DNA from: Propionibacteriaceae bacterium
Lineage (GTDB): Bacteria > Actinomycetota > Actinomycetes > Propionibacteriales > Propionibacteriaceae
Assembly (NCBI GenBank): GCA_020438595.1
Contig: JAGQUI010000097.1
Coordinates: 1 to 8,593, forward strand
Direction: 5' to 3'
Length of the DNA stretch: 8,593 bases
The notes beneath the pieces were generated by a model. The model worked only from the letters and a program-made list of their open reading frames with translations. It did not search any database and had not been told where the DNA came from. Every line of letters starts with the position of its first letter. The stretch's first letter is position 1. This document shows, one piece after another, positions 6,708 through 8,593 of this stretch. Position numbers and translations under genes: made by a program.

Positions 6708-8234
6708 TCATTTGGCCAGGGCCACCGCCCTCGACTCCCGCACGACGGTCACCTTGATGCTGCCGGGGTACGTCAGTTCCTCCTCGACGCGCTTGGCGAT
6801 GTCGCGGGCGATCACCTGCGATTCCGCGTCGTTGACCAGTTCGGGCGCCACCATCACCCGCACCTCACGGCCGGCCTGCATGGCGAACACCTTGTCGACG
6901 CCGGAGTGCTCCTTGGCGATGCCCTCCAGCCGCTGCAGGCGCTTCACGTACATCTCGAGGCTCTCCCTGCGGGCACCCGGCCGGCTGCCGCTGATCGCGT
7001 CCGCGGCCTGGGTGAGCACGGCCTCGACCGTGCGCGGCTCGACCTCGTTGTGGTGCGCCTCGATCGCGTGGACGATGTCGGGGTGCTCGCCGTGGCGCCG
7101 GGCCAGGTCGGCGCCGACCTTGGCGTGCGACCCCTCCGCCTCGTGGGTGAGCGCCTTGCCGATGTCGTGCAGGAACGCGGCGCGGCGGCAGGTCTCGATG
7201 TCGAGTCCGAGTTCGCCGGCGAGCAGCGCCGCGATGTGCCCGCACTCGACGAGGTGCCGCAGCACGTTCTGCCCGTAGGACGTGCGGTACTGCAGCGAGC
7301 CGAGGATCGGCAGCAGCCCGGGGGCGAGGTCGGTGATGCCCATCTCGATCAGGGCGTCCTCTGCGGCACGGACGCACAGCTCGTCGACCCGCAGCTTGCT
7401 GCGCTCGTGCACCTCTTCGATCCGGGCCGGGTGGATCCGTCCGTCCGCGACGAGTTCGGTGAGGGTGAGCCGGGCCGTCTCGCGGCGCACCGGGTCGAAG
7501 CAGGAGAGCAGGACGCTCTCGGGGGTGTCGTCGATCAGCACGTTCACGCCGGTGATCTGTTCGAAGGCGCGGATGTTGCGACCCTCGCGTCCGATGATCC
7601 GGCCCTTCATGTCGTCCCCGGGGAGCGCGACGGTGGCGACCACCGATTCGGTGGTCTGTTCGGCCGCGAGCCGCTGGATGCTGGTCACGATGATCTGGCG
7701 CGCGGTCGTGTCGGCGCTCCGGCGGGCCTCGGACTCGATCTCGCGGGTGAGCTGGGCGGCGTGCAGCCGGGAATCCTTCTCCACGTGGGCCATCAGTTCT
7801 GCGCGCGCGTCCTCCGGCGACAGCCCGGCCACTTCGGCGAGGGCGTCCACCCGCTCGCGCTCGGCCTCGTCCAGCTGGGCCTCGCGGTCGTCCAGGCCGG
7901 CGGCGATCTGGTCGAGGTGGGCCTCCCGGGTGTGCATCTCCTCCAGGTACCGGTTCAGCCGGTCCTCGCGCTCGGCGAGGAGTTCCTCGCGTCGATCGAC
8001 CGCCTGCCGGCGGGACCGCAGTTCCTCCTGCTCCGCCGCCGACACCGGGGCCGGCGCATCGGCAGGCGCCGGGCGTCGGGGCGCCTTGTGCCCACGACGC
8101 GCGCCGGGACGCTGCCCGCCCGACCGGCCGGACGCCGTGCCTCCGCGCAGCACCAGCACGAACAGCGCGACCAGTGCCACCGTGACCAGGGCCAGGACGA
8201 CCACAAGGACAGTCAGCAAGACGGTCGGATCCAT
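6708..8234 (-). CDS. rny: Ribonuclease Y
   Basis: Membrane-anchored endoribonuclease that starts mRNA decay and processes transcripts. Length is 508 residues. A hydrophobic N-terminal helix (about 4-29) anchors it. A basic Gly/Arg/Pro/Ala linker (about 31-65) leads to a charged coiled coil (about 66-175). The KH motif is GRIIGREGRN at 211-220. The HD domain shows H327, catalytic H356-D357 (AAFLHDIGKALTHE), H394-H395 and D412 (ADAISGSRPGARRE). The C-terminal region is complete. ATG at 8234 has AAGGAGG five bases upstream. In Bacillus RNase Y the coiled coil follows the anchor almost directly, so the long disordered linker looks lineage-specific. The family is absent from Mycobacterium tuberculosis but found in other actinobacteria. 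The upstream gap carries several inverted repeats, so leader-based control is possible. It is followed by miaB, 47 bases on. Confidence 0.95.
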   Translation of the reverse strand: MDPTVLLTVLVVVLALVTVALVALFVLVLRGGTASGRSGGQRPGARRGHKAPRRPAPADAPAPVSAAEQEELRSRRQAVDRREELLAEREDRLNRYLEEMHTREAHLDQIAAGLDDREAQLDEAERERVDALAEVAGLSPEDARAELMAHVEKDSRLHAAQLTREIESEARRSADTTARQIIVTSIQRLAAEQTTESVVATVALPGDDMKGRIIGREGRNIRAFEQITGVNVLIDDTPESVLLSCFDPVRRETARLTLTELVADGRIHPARIEEVHERSKLRVDELCVRAAEDALIEMGITDLAPGLLPILGSLQYRTSYGQNVLRHLVECGHIAALLAGELGLDIETCRRAAFLHDIGKALTHEAEGSHAKVGADLARRHGEHPDIVHAIEAHHNEVEPRTVEAVLTQAADAISGSRPGARRESLEMYVKRLQRLEGIAKEHSGVDKVFAMQAGREVRVMVAPELVNDAESQVIARDIAKRVEEELTYPGSIKVTVVRESRAVALAK

Positions 8235-8240
8235 GGCGTC

Positions 8241-8247
8241 CTCCTTG
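8241..8247 (-). promoter_or_regulatory. Strong Shine-Dalgarno site of rny
   Basis: AAGGAGG on the minus strand, five bases before ATG 8234. Its first three bases belong to the arm CTCAAG, which can pair with CTTGAG farther upstream, so access to it might depend on leader folding. Confidence 0.85.
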
Positions 8248-8282
8248 AGCGTGTGCGGGGACGCCGAAAACCGGTCCTCAAG
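8244..8282 (-). promoter_or_regulatory. Possible stem-loop touching the rny ribosome site
   Basis: In the minus-strand leader, CTTGAG (8277-8282) is complementary to CTCAAG (8244-8249), whose AAG begins the Shine-Dalgarno site. The enclosed segment can form a second small hairpin, GGACCG and CGG..TCC, around a GTTTT loop with a two-base bulge. Pairing was found by eye and no energy was computed; a six-bp outer stem alone is weak. Confidence 0.35.
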
Positions 8283-8284
8283 CG

Positions 8285-8304
8285 CCCATGGCCAAGGCCA
8301 TGGG
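8285..8304. repeat. Perfect 9-bp inverted repeat in the recX-rny gap
   Basis: CCCATGGCC and GGCCATGGG are separated by AA and could form an 8-9 bp hairpin on either strand. It may terminate read-through from recA-recX, act as an rny leader hairpin, or bind a dimeric regulator. No T run follows on the minus strand, so a classical intrinsic terminator is not shown. Confidence 0.6.
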
Positions 8305-8311
8305 TGTGGCA

Positions 8312-8335
8312 GGTCGGGCCCGGCCGGGCCGGACC
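8312..8335. repeat. 24-base near-perfect GC palindrome in the recX-rny gap
   Basis: The 14-base perfect palindrome GGCCCGGCCGGGCC (8317-8330) is extended by GGTC and GACC on either side, interrupted only by one G/G mismatch. It lies seven bases from the neighbouring CCATGG-centred inverted repeat. Its role is unknown: it could be a terminator-like hairpin for recX or a protein site. Confidence 0.6.
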
Positions 8336-8350
8336 GTTCGTATCGCGGGG

Positions 8351-8378
8351 TTCAGTCCCCTGTGATGGTCTTTCAGTC
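8351..8378. repeat. Direct repeat TTCAGTC spaced 21 bases
   Basis: TTCAGTC occurs at 8351-8357 and 8372-8378, a start-to-start spacing of 21 bases, about two helical turns. The first copy sits in the loop region of a small GGGG/CCCC inverted repeat. A tandem regulator site is possible, but a 7-mer pair may arise by chance. Confidence 0.35.
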
Positions 8379-8409
8379 GCTCAGGATCGGGTTCGCTAGC
8401 GCACCCATC

Positions 8410-8425
8410 GGCAGGCTAAGCCGCC
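8410..8425. terminator. Weak hairpin just after recX
   Basis: GGC-A-GGC, loop TAA, GCC-GCC forms a six-bp stem with one bulged A, starting five bases past the recX stop. It has no T run. It could weakly attenuate transcription from recX into rny, but may be incidental in such GC-rich sequence. Confidence 0.25.
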
Positions 8426-8430
8426 CGGGG

Positions 8431-8593
8431 TCATTCCGCAAGCTCATCGATCTCGGCGAGGACCTCTCTGGTCACCTGCGCCACCACGGACGCCCCGAAC
8501 CCGCGGCGGGCGAGGGCACCGGCGAGCCTGCGGTACTGGACCTGGGGGTCGAGACCGGCCAGCGAACGAGCCTTCCGCTCTGCGAGACCGCGA
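8431..8593 (-). CDS. recX: Regulatory protein RecX, C-terminal end only
   Basis: The last 53 residues and the stop of a gene entering from beyond the high-coordinate edge. The visible protein has RKARSLAGLDPQVQYRRLAG, then LARRGFGASVVAQVTREVLAE. The LxRRGF...V..V..E pattern is the three-helix repeat typical of the C-terminus of RecX, which binds RecA filaments and inhibits recombinase and coprotease activity. In actinobacteria recX normally follows recA directly and often lies near rny and miaB, which fits the neighbours here. The assignment rests on a short fragment plus context. The start, full length and any recA overlap are outside the window. A gap of 196 bases separates it from rny, so the two are probably not tightly coupled. 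Confidence 0.8.
   Translation of the reverse strand, partial: RGLAERKARSLAGLDPQVQYRRLAGALARRGFGASVVAQVTREVLAEIDELAE

Noticed and set aside
8347..8360. GGGGTTCAGTCCCC resembles a tRNA T-arm.
   Set aside because: The stem is four bp with a six-base loop instead of five and seven, and no acceptor, D or anticodon arm surrounds it.
6690..8399. A 569-codon plus-strand open frame opposite rny, and similar long antisense frames opposite miaB (5341-6657), hflX/dapF (1537-3213, 3291-4097) and the helicase (513-1778).
   Set aside because: Long antisense frames are expected in GC-rich coding DNA. The translations are rich in low-complexity His/Arg/Gly/Ala, lack recognisable motifs, and lie exactly opposite genes with clear family signatures.
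8235..8430. Possible LexA (SOS) box near recX.
   Set aside because: I found no TCGAAC-N4-GTTCGA-like dyad on either strand in this gap; the visible GTTCG and CGAAC pieces are not paired at the right spacing.
1..8593. CRISPR array, insertion sequence, prophage or transferred island.
   Set aside because: No periodic repeats, transposase or integrase motifs, or flanking duplications are visible; composition and gene order look like native core chromosome throughout.

Overview
The window is a stretch of very GC-rich chromosome from an actinobacterium. The gene set and order (recX, RNase Y, miaB, miaA, dapF, hflX, DinG-type helicase) match the region downstream of recA in this phylum. An RNase Y gene next to recX and a C-terminal match to actinobacterial DinG helicases suggest a Pseudonocardiales-like genus. 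That placement is inference, since no rRNA is present. All genes are on the minus strand except one small plus-strand gene.

Layout in transcription order, from high to low coordinates. (1) 8431-8593: C-terminal end of recX. (2) 8235-8430: a 196-base gap dense in inverted and direct repeats, upstream of rny. (3) 6708-8234: rny, a membrane-anchored RNase Y with KH and HD domains. (4) 5215-6660: miaB, starting at TTG 47 bases after rny. (5) 5182-5213: a strong hairpin between the convergent ends of miaB and a small plus-strand gene. (6) 4957-5130: that small gene, a 57-residue acidic protein resembling the MT0933-like antitoxin family, with its own apparent sigma-70-type promoter and a perfect Shine-Dalgarno site. 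(7) 1-4852: a tightly packed run of miaA, dapF, hflX and a DinG-type helicase, with junctions between a 2-base gap and an 8-base overlap. The helicase is cut off by the window edge.

Functionally, MiaA and MiaB do successive steps of ms2i6A37 tRNA modification. RNase Y degrades and processes RNA at the membrane, HflX is a ribosome-associated GTPase, DapF makes meso-diaminopimelate for lysine and peptidoglycan, and the helicase and RecX belong to DNA repair and recombination. All the large genes look intact, with their key catalytic residues present.

I see no tRNA, rRNA, CRISPR array, insertion sequence, prophage or obvious new multi-gene system. No gene-free stretch exceeds 300 bases. The least explained parts are the solitary antitoxin-like gene, which has no toxin beside it, and the structured rny upstream region.
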